Below, one piece after another: positions 19,007 through 27,298 of a stretch of 64,000 nt of DNA. The notes below the pieces were generated by a model that made no database searches, was not told the origin of the DNA, and saw nothing but the letters and a program-made list of their open reading frames with translations. Position 1 is the first letter of the stretch; each line of letters opens with the position of its first letter. The position numbers and the translations under genes were made by a program. The stretch is taken from NCBI RefSeq assembly GCF_015476115.1, contig NZ_CP064295.1:3776001-3840000 (forward strand). The letters are read 5' to 3'. This DNA is from Aegicerativicinus sediminis (GTDB taxonomy: Bacteria; Bacteroidota; Bacteroidia; Flavobacteriales; Flavobacteriaceae).

Positions 19007-19951
19007 ATGTTAGCAAGAGTAGCAAATAATTTATATTGGATGGGCCGCTATATAGAGCGGGCAGAACATGTAGCCAGGTTTTTAAACGTCAATTATTTTT
19101 CCTCCTTAGATGCACCAAGCGAAATAAGTCAGGGCAGACAATTTGTTTTGCGATCAATTAAATTTATGGTGGGGGAACCTGCAACCGAAGCCGATAATTT
19201 AATTGAAAATGATGTTCTTTATGATGTAGGGCTCAATCTAGATAAATATTATTCCGTTAAATTTTGCATTAAAGTTGCTAGGGAGAATGCGAATTCATCA
19301 AGGGACCTTATCTCCACCGAATTGTACGAGGCAATTAATAAGTTTTACCATTATGTAAACGATTATCCTTCAGAAGTATTCGTTAAGAACGGACTTTACG
19401 ATTATGCAGTAAATGTCACCGAGCGTACGGCCATACTAAGAGGTAAAATACGAGGTACTTTACTTCATGATGAAATTTACCACATTATTATGCTCGGCAT
19501 AAACATTGAGCGAGCCAACCAAATTATTCGAATAATTAACGCAAAATACAACGATGCCATTCAGGCGAAGGGAAGTTATACAAATCCGGTAAACAATAGT
19601 TACGAATGGACCACTTTATTAAAATGTGCAGAATCTTATGACATGATGAGGCGCTTTTATAAAAAACCGCCGAATGGAATAAATACACTGGACTTTTTAA
19701 TTTTTAACCAAAATTGCCCTCGTTCAGTAATGAATAGTCTAAATCAGGTTTTCAAACATTTACAAGAATTAGATCCACAAAAAATAAGGGACAAAAATTC
19801 AGCTGCATTTCTAATTGGGAAAGTAAGGGCAGAATATCAATTTAAGCATTTCCATGAAGTTCAAAACCAGGTAAAAAACTTTATCGAAAATACAGTTAGG
19901 ACCCTAGTTGAAATTGGTAATAAATTAGAGAAAGAATATTTTAACTATTAG
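19007..19951 (+). CDS. Alpha-E domain protein (DUF403)
   Basis: A 314-residue, largely helical protein that begins MLARVANNLYWMGRYIERAEH, quoted only to residue 17 as the signature: LARVANNLYWMGRYIERA. That pattern, with repeated RAN/ERA helices (NIERANQIIRIINAKYN), is the alpha-E family. The gene starts 3 bp after the ATP-grasp stop and is followed by the transglutaminase after 49 bp, so all three are one unit. In comparative genomics this protein is a constant partner of permuted ATP-grasp ligases and transglutaminases, perhaps as a scaffold or carrier of the modified peptide. No catalytic residues can be assigned. Confidence 0.9.
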   Translation: MLARVANNLYWMGRYIERAEHVARFLNVNYFSSLDAPSEISQGRQFVLRSIKFMVGEPATEADNLIENDVLYDVGLNLDKYYSVKFCIKVARENANSSRDLISTELYEAINKFYHYVNDYPSEVFVKNGLYDYAVNVTERTAILRGKIRGTLLHDEIYHIIMLGINIERANQIIRIINAKYNDAIQAKGSYTNPVNNSYEWTTLLKCAESYDMMRRFYKKPPNGINTLDFLIFNQNCPRSVMNSLNQVFKHLQELDPQKIRDKNSAAFLIGKVRAEYQFKHFHEVQNQVKNFIENTVRTLVEIGNKLEKEYFNY

Positions 19952-20000
19952 TATTTTCAAAAGTAAAATTTGATATTTTTAGCCGAATAATTATCTAAAT

Positions 20001-20891
20001 ATGGTTTACAATTACACCATTAGGTACCAATCTAAAAATACTTACGAAAATCCTGTTTCTGAGGCGACTTGGCAGTTTTTGGTAACACCCGAAGATAATG
20101 AAACCCAGGAGGTTGTAAGCGCACATTTTTTCACCTCAGTTAATGCACGTATCGAGGATTCCATTAATGGATATGGATTTAAAACTAATCGAATTTATTG
20201 CAAAACTCCATTTGATGAAATAAAGTTCACGGCCATCATTAAAGTATATAAACATAAAGTAAACCCATTCGATTTTAATTTAAATTTATCAAATCTGGAA
20301 GATTACGAAAAAATAGATGACATTTCTTTTAAAGTGCTCTACGAACCATTTTTAAAATCTACCCGTTTAACATATCTGAAGATGGACCCGACGTCACTAT
20401 TCAATTTTGATAGGGATAACACAATTTTTGATAATCTAGTTGCTTTAAATATCTGGGTATACAAATTCATTAAGTTTCAATCCGGCGTAACCAATGTTGA
20501 CAGCAATTTAGATGAAATCCTAAAAATTAAGAAAGGGGTCTGCCAAGATTTTAGCCATCTCTTTTGTGCCTTGGCAAGAGCGAATGGAATACCCACACGC
20601 TATGTTTCTGGTTATTTACATCAAGGCGAAGGATTTATGGGTGATTCCGTCATGCATGCCTGGGTTGAAAGTTTTATCCCAAGTTTAGGTTGGGTAGGTT
20701 TCGACCCTACCAACCAACTTATGGTTAATGAACATCACATAAAGGTAGCACACGGCAAAGACTATAAGGATTGTCCTCCTATTAAGGGTGTAGTATATAG
20801 TACGGGAAAAAATTATACCGAGTACAGTGTTGCTGTAAGCCATGATTTTGAAGCTCAACTTCACGAACAGCAACAACAGCAGCAGCAATAA
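20001..20891 (+). CDS. Transglutaminase-like cysteine peptidase family protein with poly-Gln tail
   Basis: A 296-residue protein with an amino-terminal beta-rich domain (about residues 1-140) and a transglutaminase core. The catalytic triad is readable as C181 (KGVCQDFSHLFCALARA), H219 (SVMHAWVESF) and D235 (GWVGFDPTNQ). The family includes protein cross-linkers and peptidases. With the permuted ATP-grasp and alpha-E partners it could hydrolyse or transfer an amide made by the ligase. It ends in seven consecutive glutamines, an unusual tail. No signal peptide is visible, so all three partners appear cytoplasmic. Confidence 0.9.
   Translation: MVYNYTIRYQSKNTYENPVSEATWQFLVTPEDNETQEVVSAHFFTSVNARIEDSINGYGFKTNRIYCKTPFDEIKFTAIIKVYKHKVNPFDFNLNLSNLEDYEKIDDISFKVLYEPFLKSTRLTYLKMDPTSLFNFDRDNTIFDNLVALNIWVYKFIKFQSGVTNVDSNLDEILKIKKGVCQDFSHLFCALARANGIPTRYVSGYLHQGEGFMGDSVMHAWVESFIPSLGWVGFDPTNQLMVNEHHIKVAHGKDYKDCPPIKGVVYSTGKNYTEYSVAVSHDFEAQLHEQQQQQQQ
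20868..20888 (+). repeat. CAG/CAA trinucleotide repeat coding a poly-Gln tail
   Basis: Seven consecutive glutamine codons (mixed CAG and CAA) immediately before the transglutaminase stop codon. The mixture of codons reduces but does not remove slippage potential. Confidence 0.9.
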
Positions 20892-20932
20892 ATTAAAACC
20901 CTTTACAGCTATTCCACTTTCAAAAGACTTTC

Positions 20933-20940
20933 TATTTTTG
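20933..20940 (+). promoter_or_regulatory. Bacteroidota -7 promoter box for prfB
   Basis: TATTTTTG, an exact match to TAnnTTTG, lies 15 bp before the prfB ATG at 20956. If used it would leave only a very short leader. Confidence 0.45.
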
Positions 20941-20955
20941 TGAAAAATATTTTAC

Positions 20956-22066
20956 ATGGTAACTACAGATCAGATTAAAGATCTTATTGAACGCCTTGGC
21001 GCGTTAAGGAGGTATCTTTGACATTGATGCCAAAAAAATTGAAATAACCAACGAAGAAGAAAAAACCTTCAATCCAGATTTTTGGAATAATCCCAAGGAA
21101 GCACAAAAAATAATGAGATCTCTTACCGAAAAGAAAAATTGGGTAAAAGATTTCGAAAATGCCACCACTCAGGTTGAAGAGCTTGAAGTGTTATACGAAT
21201 TTTTTAAGCAGGAAGAAGCTACTGCCAAGGAGGTACAGGCCACCTACGACAAAGCAACCCAAAGCATAGAAAAGCTCGAATTTAAAAATATGCTTTCCGA
21301 AGAAGGTGATGATCTTAGCGCAGTTCTTCAAATCACTGCAGGTGCTGGTGGAACTGAATCTTGCGACTGGGCAAGTATGTTAATGCGGATGTATTTAATG
21401 TACGCCGAAAAAAACGGCTATAAGGTTCGCGAGCTTAACTTTCAGGAAGGCGATGTTGCCGGTGTAAAAACCGTTACACTTGAAATTGAAGGCGATTACG
21501 CGTTTGGTTGGCTTAAGGGTGAAAATGGCGTGCACCGATTAGTGCGCATCTCCCCTTTTGATAGTAACGCCAAACGCCATACCAGTTTCGCTTCTGTATA
21601 TGTTTATCCTTTGGTAGATGATTCAATTGAGATCGATATTAATCCTGCGGATATCGAAATTACTACAGCGCGTTCTAGTGGTGCAGGTGGGCAAAACGTT
21701 AACAAAGTAGAAACCAAAGTACAATTAACCCACAAGCCTACTGGCATTCAGATTTCTTGTTCAGAAACTCGATCGCAGCACGATAACCGAGCAAGGGCTC
21801 TACAGATGTTGAAGTCTCAGCTATATGAAATTGAACTTAACAAACGTATGGAGCAGCGTGAAGATATAGAAGCTGAAAAGATGAAAATTGAGTGGGGTTC
21901 CCAAATACGTAATTACGTGATGCATCCTTATAAATTGGTCAAAGATGTTCGTTCGGGCTTTGAAACTGGTAATGTGGATGCCGTTATGGATGGTGACATT
22001 GAACCCTTCTTAAAGGCATACTTAATGATGATGGGGCAAAAACAGGAAGACACAGAGACTCTTTAA
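20956..22066 (+). CDS. prfB: Peptide chain release factor 2, with +1 programmed frameshift
   Basis: RF2 recognises UGA and UAA stop codons and triggers peptide release on the ribosome. The gene starts at ATG 20956, and 21 codons later the zero frame ends at TGA 21019-21021. A +1 shift at CTT-TGA-C continues at 21020 to the stop at 22064-22066, giving a 369-residue protein (E. coli RF2 has 365). After the shift the stop-recognition motif SPF is at residues 199-201 and the peptidyl-transferase motif GGQ at 244-246 ([11 protein letters not shown]). An annotation beginning at the internal ATG 21113 would miss the first 52 residues. It is adjacent to a HAD gene that starts on the next base. Confidence 0.96.
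21007..21022 (+). promoter_or_regulatory. RF2 autoregulatory frameshift site
   Basis: AGGAGGTATCTTTGAC: an internal Shine-Dalgarno-like AGGAGG, 3 nt, then the slippery CTT, the in-frame TGA stop and a following C. This matches the classical prfB recoding site (AGGGGGTATCTTTGAC in E. coli). Low RF2 slows termination at the TGA and favours +1 slippage, so RF2 controls its own synthesis. Confidence 0.95.
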
Positions 22067-22684
22067 ATGAATTCAAATTATAAATCCATAATTTTTGATT
22101 TAGGTGGGGTATTAATTGATTGGAAACCTGAATACGTTTTTTTAAATGCCTTCGATGGCGACAAGGAAAAAACAGATTGGTTTATAAAGAATATCTGCAC
22201 CCTAGATTGGAATGAGAATCAAGATGCTGGATACCCAATTGCGCAAGCAACTGAAGAATTGGTCAGCAAACATCCTGAATGGGAAGAATACATTAGGATG
22301 TATTACGGAAATTGGGAACAAATGCTTGGTGGCCCTATTTCAGAAACTGTGGATATTTTAAAAAAATTAATTGCTAAGGAAACTTATCAAATAGTGGCTT
22401 TGACCAATTGGAGTAATGAAACCTTCCCTATTGCTTTGGAACGTTTTGAATTTTTGCATTGGTTTGAAGGCATTATAGTTTCAGGGGCAGAAAAAACCCG
22501 CAAACCCTTCTCAGAAATTTATGAGCTAACAATAGACCGCTTTGATATTGATGCAACGAAGGCCATTTTTATTGATGATAATTTAAGGAACATTAAAGCC
22601 GCTGAGAATATAGGAATTAAGGGAATTCATTTTAAAAGTCCTCAGCTACTTCAAAATGAATTAAACTTTCTAAACATATTATAA
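22067..22684 (+). CDS. HAD superfamily hydrolase
   Basis: A 205-residue HAD phosphatase. Motif I is IIFDLGGVLIDW (nucleophile D in FDLGG), motif II ALTNWSN, the motif III lysine is in EKTRKPFSEIYE and motif IV is AIFIDDNLRN. Together with a helical cap after motif I this fits the subfamily I haloacid dehalogenase/epoxide-hydrolase-like group, sugar- or nucleotide-phosphatase in most studied cases. The ATG is the base after the prfB stop, so it is co-transcribed and likely coupled to prfB. The substrate is not predictable. Confidence 0.88.
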   Translation: MNSNYKSIIFDLGGVLIDWKPEYVFLNAFDGDKEKTDWFIKNICTLDWNENQDAGYPIAQATEELVSKHPEWEEYIRMYYGNWEQMLGGPISETVDILKKLIAKETYQIVALTNWSNETFPIALERFEFLHWFEGIIVSGAEKTRKPFSEIYELTIDRFDIDATKAIFIDDNLRNIKAAENIGIKGIHFKSPQLLQNELNFLNIL

Positions 22685-22686
22685 AA

Positions 22687-23034
22687 ATGAGCGAGATTAC
22701 AATTTATCATAATCCACGATGCCGTAAGTCTAGAGAGGGATTGCAACTTCTACAAAATAAAAATATACATCCTGACATTCGTTTATACCTCGATAAACCA
22801 TTATCGAAATCTGAGTTAACAAACCTAATTTCTCAATTGAAAATAGAACCAATAGACCTCGTAAGAACAAATGAATCTATATGGAAAACAGATTTTAAGG
22901 GAAAAAATCTCAGTCAAAACCAAATTATTGAGGCCATGGTTGCACATCCAAAACTTATTGAGCGACCTATTGTTGTGAATAAAGGAAAAGCTGTTATCGG
23001 CAGGCCAGCCGAAAAAATTCTGGATATCCTCTAG
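22687..23034 (+). CDS. ArsC-family (arsenate reductase/Spx-like) protein
   Basis: A 115-residue thioredoxin-fold protein. It starts ITIYHNPRCRKSREGLQLL, the ArsC signature with the catalytic-type cysteine in NPRCRKS. It continues with DIRLYLDKPLSKSEL and ends around RPIVVNKGKAVIGRP, where ArsC proteins place their substrate-binding arginines. The activity is probably glutaredoxin-linked arsenate reduction or another disulfide exchange. No ars operon genes are nearby, so a real role in arsenic resistance is uncertain. The gene starts 2 bp after the HAD stop, completing a prfB-HAD-arsC operon. Confidence 0.87.
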   Translation: MSEITIYHNPRCRKSREGLQLLQNKNIHPDIRLYLDKPLSKSELTNLISQLKIEPIDLVRTNESIWKTDFKGKNLSQNQIIEAMVAHPKLIERPIVVNKGKAVIGRPAEKILDIL

Positions 23035-23102
23035 TTTTTACCTTTAACAGAACTTTAACCAATAGCGGCTAAACCTAAGCATACTTTTACGGTCTAATTT
23101 TT

Positions 23103-23130
23103 AAACCTTCCCACTTACGGAGGGTTTTTA
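23103..23130 (+). terminator. Probable terminator after the arsC-like gene
   Basis: A 9-bp stem AAACCTTCC / GGAGGGTTT with one G-T pair and a 7-nt loop, running into T residues on the plus strand. It lies between the prfB operon and the TonB-type receptor gene. Confidence 0.6.
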
Positions 23131-23186
23131 AATAATATAAACCAACTAAACAATTGCTTCAGATCGCAAAAGAACAATCAAAATTT

Positions 23187-25733
23187 ATGACCGCTTTAAA
23201 ACAAAAACTAACCATATTATTGGTTCTATTAATTTCTACAACCGTTTTCTCTCAAAGGAACAAAGAGGTTAAAGTTACAGGGCATATTATAGACAAAGAT
23301 GTCAACCAACCTTTAGAATATGCTACCGTTGCGTTTTACCAAAATGGTAACGTTATTACTGGTGGCATATCGGACCTAAAAGGAAATTTTGATATCAAAA
23401 TTGAACCGGGTACCTATAATATCAGAATTGAATATATTTCTTATGAAACGGTAGAAATTAACAATAAGTCAATTACCGAAGACACCCATCTAGGTGACAT
23501 CCGTATAGGGATTAATGTAGAAGCCTTAGATGCCGTAGAAGTTATTGCTGAAAGAACCACCGTTGAAATTAAACTTGACAAAAAGATTTATAATATTGGC
23601 AAGGATCTTACCACTTCCGGAGGAACCGTAAGCGATGCCTTAAATAATGTACCCTCTGTAACAGTTGATGTGGATGGCGCAATTAGTTTGAGAGGTAATG
23701 AAAATGTGCGTATTCTTATAAATGGAAAGCCATCTGCAATGGCGGGTTTTGGCGATACAAATGTTTTAAGCCAGTTGCCGGCCGAAGCCATAGAACGTGT
23801 AGAAGTTATTACTTCGCCATCAGCGCGATATGATGCTGAAGGTACCGCTGGTATATTAAATATCATTCTTAGACAAAAAGAAACCTTAGGTTTTAATAGT
23901 TCATTTAACCTTACAATAGGAAATCCAGATAATGTTAATTTATCTGCCAACTTGAATTATAGAACTGAAAAATTCAATCTTTTCAGCAATCTTGGGTTTC
24001 GCTATTTCGGTGCTCCAAGAATTAGTTTCTCAGATACGCGTTACTTCGATAGAATAATAAACGGAGAAACAATTGCTCCGGAATATGAACGTATCCGTGA
24101 AGATTCAGACGTTTCTAGATTAAATAGAAACTACAATTCAAATATCGGAATAGAATATTTTCTTACTGAAAAATCTTCCATCACCGCTAGTTTGTTTTAC
24201 CGATATGGAGAGGATGAAGATTTAACGATCAATCTTAGTGACCGATTCAATAATGGTTCAATTGAAGAGCAAACTGAACGTAGAGAATCACAACTCGAGA
24301 ATGGAAATAATTATCAAATTTCCCTTAATTATATCAATCGATTTAATGATAGTGGCCATGAATTAACTGCCGATTTTCAATATGAAAACAGAACAGAAGA
24401 TCAAATAACAAATATTACAGAAGACTATAATTTTACAGATAAGGTTAATCCAGATCCTTTTCAGCAAGAAATTGTTACTACTGAAGAAGACCGAAAAGAA
24501 TATTTGATTCAAGCAGATTATGTCTTACCATTGGGTGAAGACTCTAGATTTGAAGCAGGTTTTAGAGGAAATTACGAAAATAACAACACAGATTATGTGT
24601 TAGAACAAGAGGATATAACCACGGGTAATTTGTTTGTCAATGACACTTTAACCAACATTTTTAATTATAAAGAAAATGTAACGGCTCTATATACTCAATA
24701 CGGTTCAAAATTTGGAAAGTTTTCCTTTTTGCTTGGTTTACGATTAGAAAACACCCAACTAAAAGGAGATATAGATTCAAGGTTAACGCAAGAAGAACTG
24801 CAAGAAGCTTTTGGATATCCGATTGAGACAAATTTCGATAACAATTATTTAGGATTGTTTCCAACAGTTAACCTCATTTATAATTTACGGACCGATGAAG
24901 GTGGAGAGGAAAGTATTACCTTGGGTTACAACAGGCGAATTAATAGACCAAGAGGATGGTATGTTAATCCATTTCCTTCACGTTCTAGTAGAACAAATGT
25001 GTGGCAAGGGAATCCAAATCTTCAACCTGCATTTTCTAACGGTTTTGATTTAGGTTACATTAGGCGTTGGGATAAATTAACTTTAACCTCATCTGTTTAT
25101 TATAATCGTGAAACAGGATCGGTTGAAAGGATTCAAGAAAATACTGGATTCCAAACATCCGATGGTATTGACATTATCCGTTCTATACCTGTAAATTTGT
25201 CAACCAACAAACGAATTGGTGCTGAGGTAGGGATGATGTATAATCCTGCTAAATGGTTGCGTTTAAATGGAAGTTTTAACTTTTTCCAATTTGAAACAGA
25301 TGGAGAGTTTAATGATGTTGATTATAGTGCGAAAAACAGTAGTTGGTTTACAAGATTTAGTTCTAAAGTTACTTTACCTTGGAACATCGATTGGCAAACC
25401 AATATGAATTATAGAGGAGCTCAACAACAGGTGCAATCTGATAGAGAAGGTATATTCTCTATGGATTTGGCCTTCAGTAAAGATATTCTAAACAATAATG
25501 GTACAATTTCCTTAAATGCACAAGATGTATTTAATTCCCGTATTTATAAATCTGTAACCACTACCGATTTTTTTGAACGTTATGGTGAGTTCCAATGGAG
25601 ACAGCGTCAGGTGAATATTTCATTTATTTATCGTTTTAATCAACAGAAAAGACGTAATGAAGGAAGACGTGGCCCAGATAATTTCGATGATGACGGTGGG
25701 GAATTTCAGGGCGGAGGAAAAACCAAAGCCTAA
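23187..25733 (+). CDS. TonB-dependent-type outer-membrane receptor (OMP_b-brl family)
   Basis: An 848-residue outer-membrane protein, counted from ATG 23187 (an upstream TTG at 23154 is less likely). A signal peptide covers residues 1-23 (STTVFSQ). A carboxypeptidase regulatory-like beta-sandwich follows (VTGHIIDKDVNQPLEYATV), then a plug domain (NVPSVTVDVDGAISLRGNEN, RVEVITSPSARYDAEG) and a long barrel with many aromatic strand ends. The plug with SARYDAEG and the carboxy end FIYRFNQQKRRNEGR fit the OMP_b-brl_3 group, common in flavobacteria and usually without a SusD partner. Substrate unknown. It is monocistronic, between two terminators. Confidence 0.9.
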   Translation: MTALKQKLTILLVLLISTTVFSQRNKEVKVTGHIIDKDVNQPLEYATVAFYQNGNVITGGISDLKGNFDIKIEPGTYNIRIEYISYETVEINNKSITEDTHLGDIRIGINVEALDAVEVIAERTTVEIKLDKKIYNIGKDLTTSGGTVSDALNNVPSVTVDVDGAISLRGNENVRILINGKPSAMAGFGDTNVLSQLPAEAIERVEVITSPSARYDAEGTAGILNIILRQKETLGFNSSFNLTIGNPDNVNLSANLNYRTEKFNLFSNLGFRYFGAPRISFSDTRYFDRIINGETIAPEYERIREDSDVSRLNRNYNSNIGIEYFLTEKSSITASLFYRYGEDEDLTINLSDRFNNGSIEEQTERRESQLENGNNYQISLNYINRFNDSGHELTADFQYENRTEDQITNITEDYNFTDKVNPDPFQQEIVTTEEDRKEYLIQADYVLPLGEDSRFEAGFRGNYENNNTDYVLEQEDITTGNLFVNDTLTNIFNYKENVTALYTQYGSKFGKFSFLLGLRLENTQLKGDIDSRLTQEELQEAFGYPIETNFDNNYLGLFPTVNLIYNLRTDEGGEESITLGYNRRINRPRGWYVNPFPSRSSRTNVWQGNPNLQPAFSNGFDLGYIRRWDKLTLTSSVYYNRETGSVERIQENTGFQTSDGIDIIRSIPVNLSTNKRIGAEVGMMYNPAKWLRLNGSFNFFQFETDGEFNDVDYSAKNSSWFTRFSSKVTLPWNIDWQTNMNYRGAQQQVQSDREGIFSMDLAFSKDILNNNGTISLNAQDVFNSRIYKSVTTTDFFERYGEFQWRQRQVNISFIYRFNQQKRRNEGRRGPDNFDDDGGEFQGGGKTKA

Positions 25734-25745
25734 TAAAGTGAAGCA

Positions 25746-25779
25746 AAAAAAAAGGCTACCAAATGGTAGCCTTTTTTTT
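25746..25779. terminator. Bidirectional Rho-independent terminator
   Basis: A 15-bp perfect stem (A8-GGCTACC / GGTAGCC-T8) with an AAAT loop lies between the receptor gene on plus and a small membrane protein gene on minus. Confidence 0.93.
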
Positions 25780-25794
25780 ATTTGAAAAAGAGAT

Positions 25795-25977
25795 CTAAAC
25801 GGTCTCTTCCTGTTGCTTGCGTTTCTTTTCTGCTCTATATTCCTTATATCTCTCAATTAATGCCCCACCAATCCAATATGGTATCACGAAAGTAATTAGA
25901 AATATCATCAACCAAAATCCTATGGTTAATATGGTTAGAAAGGCTAAAAATCCTAGATATTGGTCGAAATCAAACAT
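25795..25977 (-). CDS. Small membrane protein, unknown function
   Basis: A 60-residue protein that I do not recognise. Residues about 8-40 are strongly hydrophobic, probably one long or two short membrane helices, followed by a highly charged tail (ERYKEYRAEKKRKQQEE). Support for it being real comes from its setting: a full promoter (TTG-20 bp-TATCTTTG) 22 bp before its ATG and a strong terminator after its stop. Hydrophobic helix plus basic tail suggests a positive-inside inner-membrane protein. Confidence 0.65.
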   Translation of the reverse strand: MFDFDQYLGFLAFLTILTIGFWLMIFLITFVIPYWIGGALIERYKEYRAEKKRKQQEETV

Positions 25978-25999
25978 GATCTATTTTTTTATTCTGCTG

Positions 26000-26030
26000 C
26001 AAAGATATTTGAAACAACTTTGTTAAACAA
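26000..26030 (-). promoter_or_regulatory. Bacteroidota promoter (-33/-7)
   Basis: On the minus strand TTG, 20 bp, then TATCTTTG: both parts of the Bacteroidota housekeeping promoter, ending 22 bp before the small membrane protein's ATG. It is the clearest two-part promoter in the window. Confidence 0.75.
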
Positions 26031-26062
26031 ACGAAAAAAGTGCATTTATCAACATTTTTATG

Positions 26063-26272
26063 TTAATCAAAAGGAATGCATCTATATCCCCAACTTTCCA
26101 CAGCCACTTTTACCGCATGGGTTTCCACCGTTCTGTATTCTACCCTAAGGATGTTATCACAATCTTCCAAATCGAAATTCATTCGGTAATTAGGGAAGCA
26201 ATAACTTAACTTTTCTAAAATAGAATTGGCCTCTTTTTTCTTCGAGATATTAGTTTTAAAGATCTCAACCAT
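26063..26272 (-). CDS. Small hypothetical protein
   Basis: A 69-residue soluble protein I cannot assign to a family. The pattern (MVEIFKTNISKKKEANSILE at the amino end, then YRMNFDLEDCDNILRVE, then a short helix and a final strand) suggests a small alpha-beta ferredoxin-like fold similar in layout to heavy-metal-associated domains, but without a CxxC motif. It starts 6 bp after the stop of the VOC gene on the same strand, which supports it as a genuine gene co-transcribed with that gene. Confidence 0.6.
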   Translation of the reverse strand: MVEIFKTNISKKKEANSILEKLSYCFPNYRMNFDLEDCDNILRVEYRTVETHAVKVAVESWGYRCIPFD

Positions 26273-26278
26273 ACCTAA

Positions 26279-26683
26279 TTATTGAGGCATTTTTGTTTCA
26301 TCTATATACATAACTTCCCATTGGTGCCCCTCTAAATCTGAAAAGCTATGCGCATACATCCATCCGTGGTCTTGAGTATCCATGTAAATAGATCCTCCAG
26401 ATTCTACAGCATTTTGAACCATTTCATCCACTTCTTCCCTGCTCTCAACATCTATTGCCAATAAAACCTCAGTAGTTTTTTTGGCATCTGCAATTTCTTT
26501 CTTGGTGAAATTTTTAAACATTGGTTTTGTAAGTAACATGGCGTATATGTTCTCACCCAAAATGAGGCATCCCGCCTTTTCATCTGTAAATATTGGATTA
26601 AATTCAAACCCTAAAGATTTAAAAAATATAATTGAATTATCGAGATTATCAACTGGAAGGTTGACAAAAATCTGCTTTGCCAT
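26279..26683 (-). CDS. VOC-family (glyoxalase/bleomycin resistance-like) protein
   Basis: A 134-residue single VOC domain. It begins KQIFVNLPVDNLDNSIIFFK, the usual strand plus helix with SIIFFKSLGFEF, and ends DHGWMYAHSFSDLEGHQWEV, where D-x-x-G-x-x-W and the final strand are family hallmarks. VOC proteins bind a metal through paired beta-alpha-beta-beta-beta modules and do isomerase, dioxygenase or resistance chemistry. Function not predictable. It is 35 bp downstream of a second, PhnB-like VOC gene and just upstream of a small hypothetical gene; the three probably form one transcript. Confidence 0.85.
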   Translation of the reverse strand: MAKQIFVNLPVDNLDNSIIFFKSLGFEFNPIFTDEKAGCLILGENIYAMLLTKPMFKNFTKKEIADAKKTTEVLLAIDVESREEVDEMVQNAVESGGSIYMDTQDHGWMYAHSFSDLEGHQWEVMYIDETKMPQ

Positions 26684-26718
26684 AATTGTTAATTTTAATT
26701 TTTATTAGATTTTATACA

Positions 26719-27153
26719 TTAATGGGTAGATGTATTAAAACTTACCATCCATTCTACACCAAATTGGTCGGTGCACATCCCAAAATAATCCCCCCAAAAA
26801 GTATCTTCCATGGGCATCTCAACGGACCCATTTAAAGAGAGTCCATCAAATAGTCTATTGGCTTCATCTTTTGTGTCTACAGAAATAGAAAGTTTACAGT
26901 TTTCTCCAAACGCCAAATTATTAAATGTTGGGTGACGATCGCTTCCCATTATTATATTACCGTTATCCAATGGTAATGCCACATGCATAATCCAATGCTT
27001 TTTATCATCTGGAATAGGCAATGCATTATCAACCGCCGGCATGTCTGAGTATTTTGATATTTGCAGGAATTCTCTTTTGAAAATCTTTTTATAATGGTTG
27101 AAGGCCTCTTCACAATTTCCATTAAACAATAGATAAGGATTTACAGTTGTCAT
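26719..27153 (-). CDS. PhnB-like VOC-family protein
   Basis: A 144-residue VOC-superfamily protein of the PhnB/3-demethylubiquinone-methyltransferase-like group. Typical signs are VNPYLLFNGNCEEAFNHYK at the amino end, the central HVALPLDNGNIIMGSDRHP, and the closing FWGDYFGMCTDQFGVEWMV. These proteins are usually dimers of unknown substrate. It is the first gene of a short minus-strand run (PhnB-like, VOC, small protein) and is divergent from the GlxA-type regulator at 27299, an arrangement that would suit regulation by that protein, though this is only inferred. Confidence 0.85.
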   Translation of the reverse strand: MTTVNPYLLFNGNCEEAFNHYKKIFKREFLQISKYSDMPAVDNALPIPDDKKHWIMHVALPLDNGNIIMGSDRHPTFNNLAFGENCKLSISVDTKDEANRLFDGLSLNGSVEMPMEDTFWGDYFGMCTDQFGVEWMVSFNTSTH

Positions 27154-27252
27154 CTTTTAAAATTTAATTTTTGTCTATCAAAATTGATAATTTTCTCAAA
27201 GTTAAGCAGCTGGTTTTCAACAACACCTGTGCATATACGACATTATGAGGGG

Positions 27253-27283
27253 TTGTTTGCGACAACTTTAAGTTGTAAGTTTA
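27253..27283 (+). promoter_or_regulatory. Candidate Bacteroidota promoter for the GlxA-type regulator
   Basis: TTG, 20 bp, then TAAGTTTA (one mismatch to TAnnTTTG), ending 15 bp before the ATG at 27299. Confidence 0.55.
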
Positions 27284-27298
27284 CCAATAAATTTTAGC

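Noticed and set aside
20685-20888. Minus-strand frame opposite the transglutaminase end
   Set aside because: It is a hydrophobic shadow created by the CAG/CAA repeat read as CTG/TTG (poly-Leu) and overlaps a strongly supported gene.
23154-23186. TTG start 33 bp before the receptor's ATG
   Set aside because: It would place about 11 residues before a typical signal peptide; the ATG at 23187 gives a standard one.
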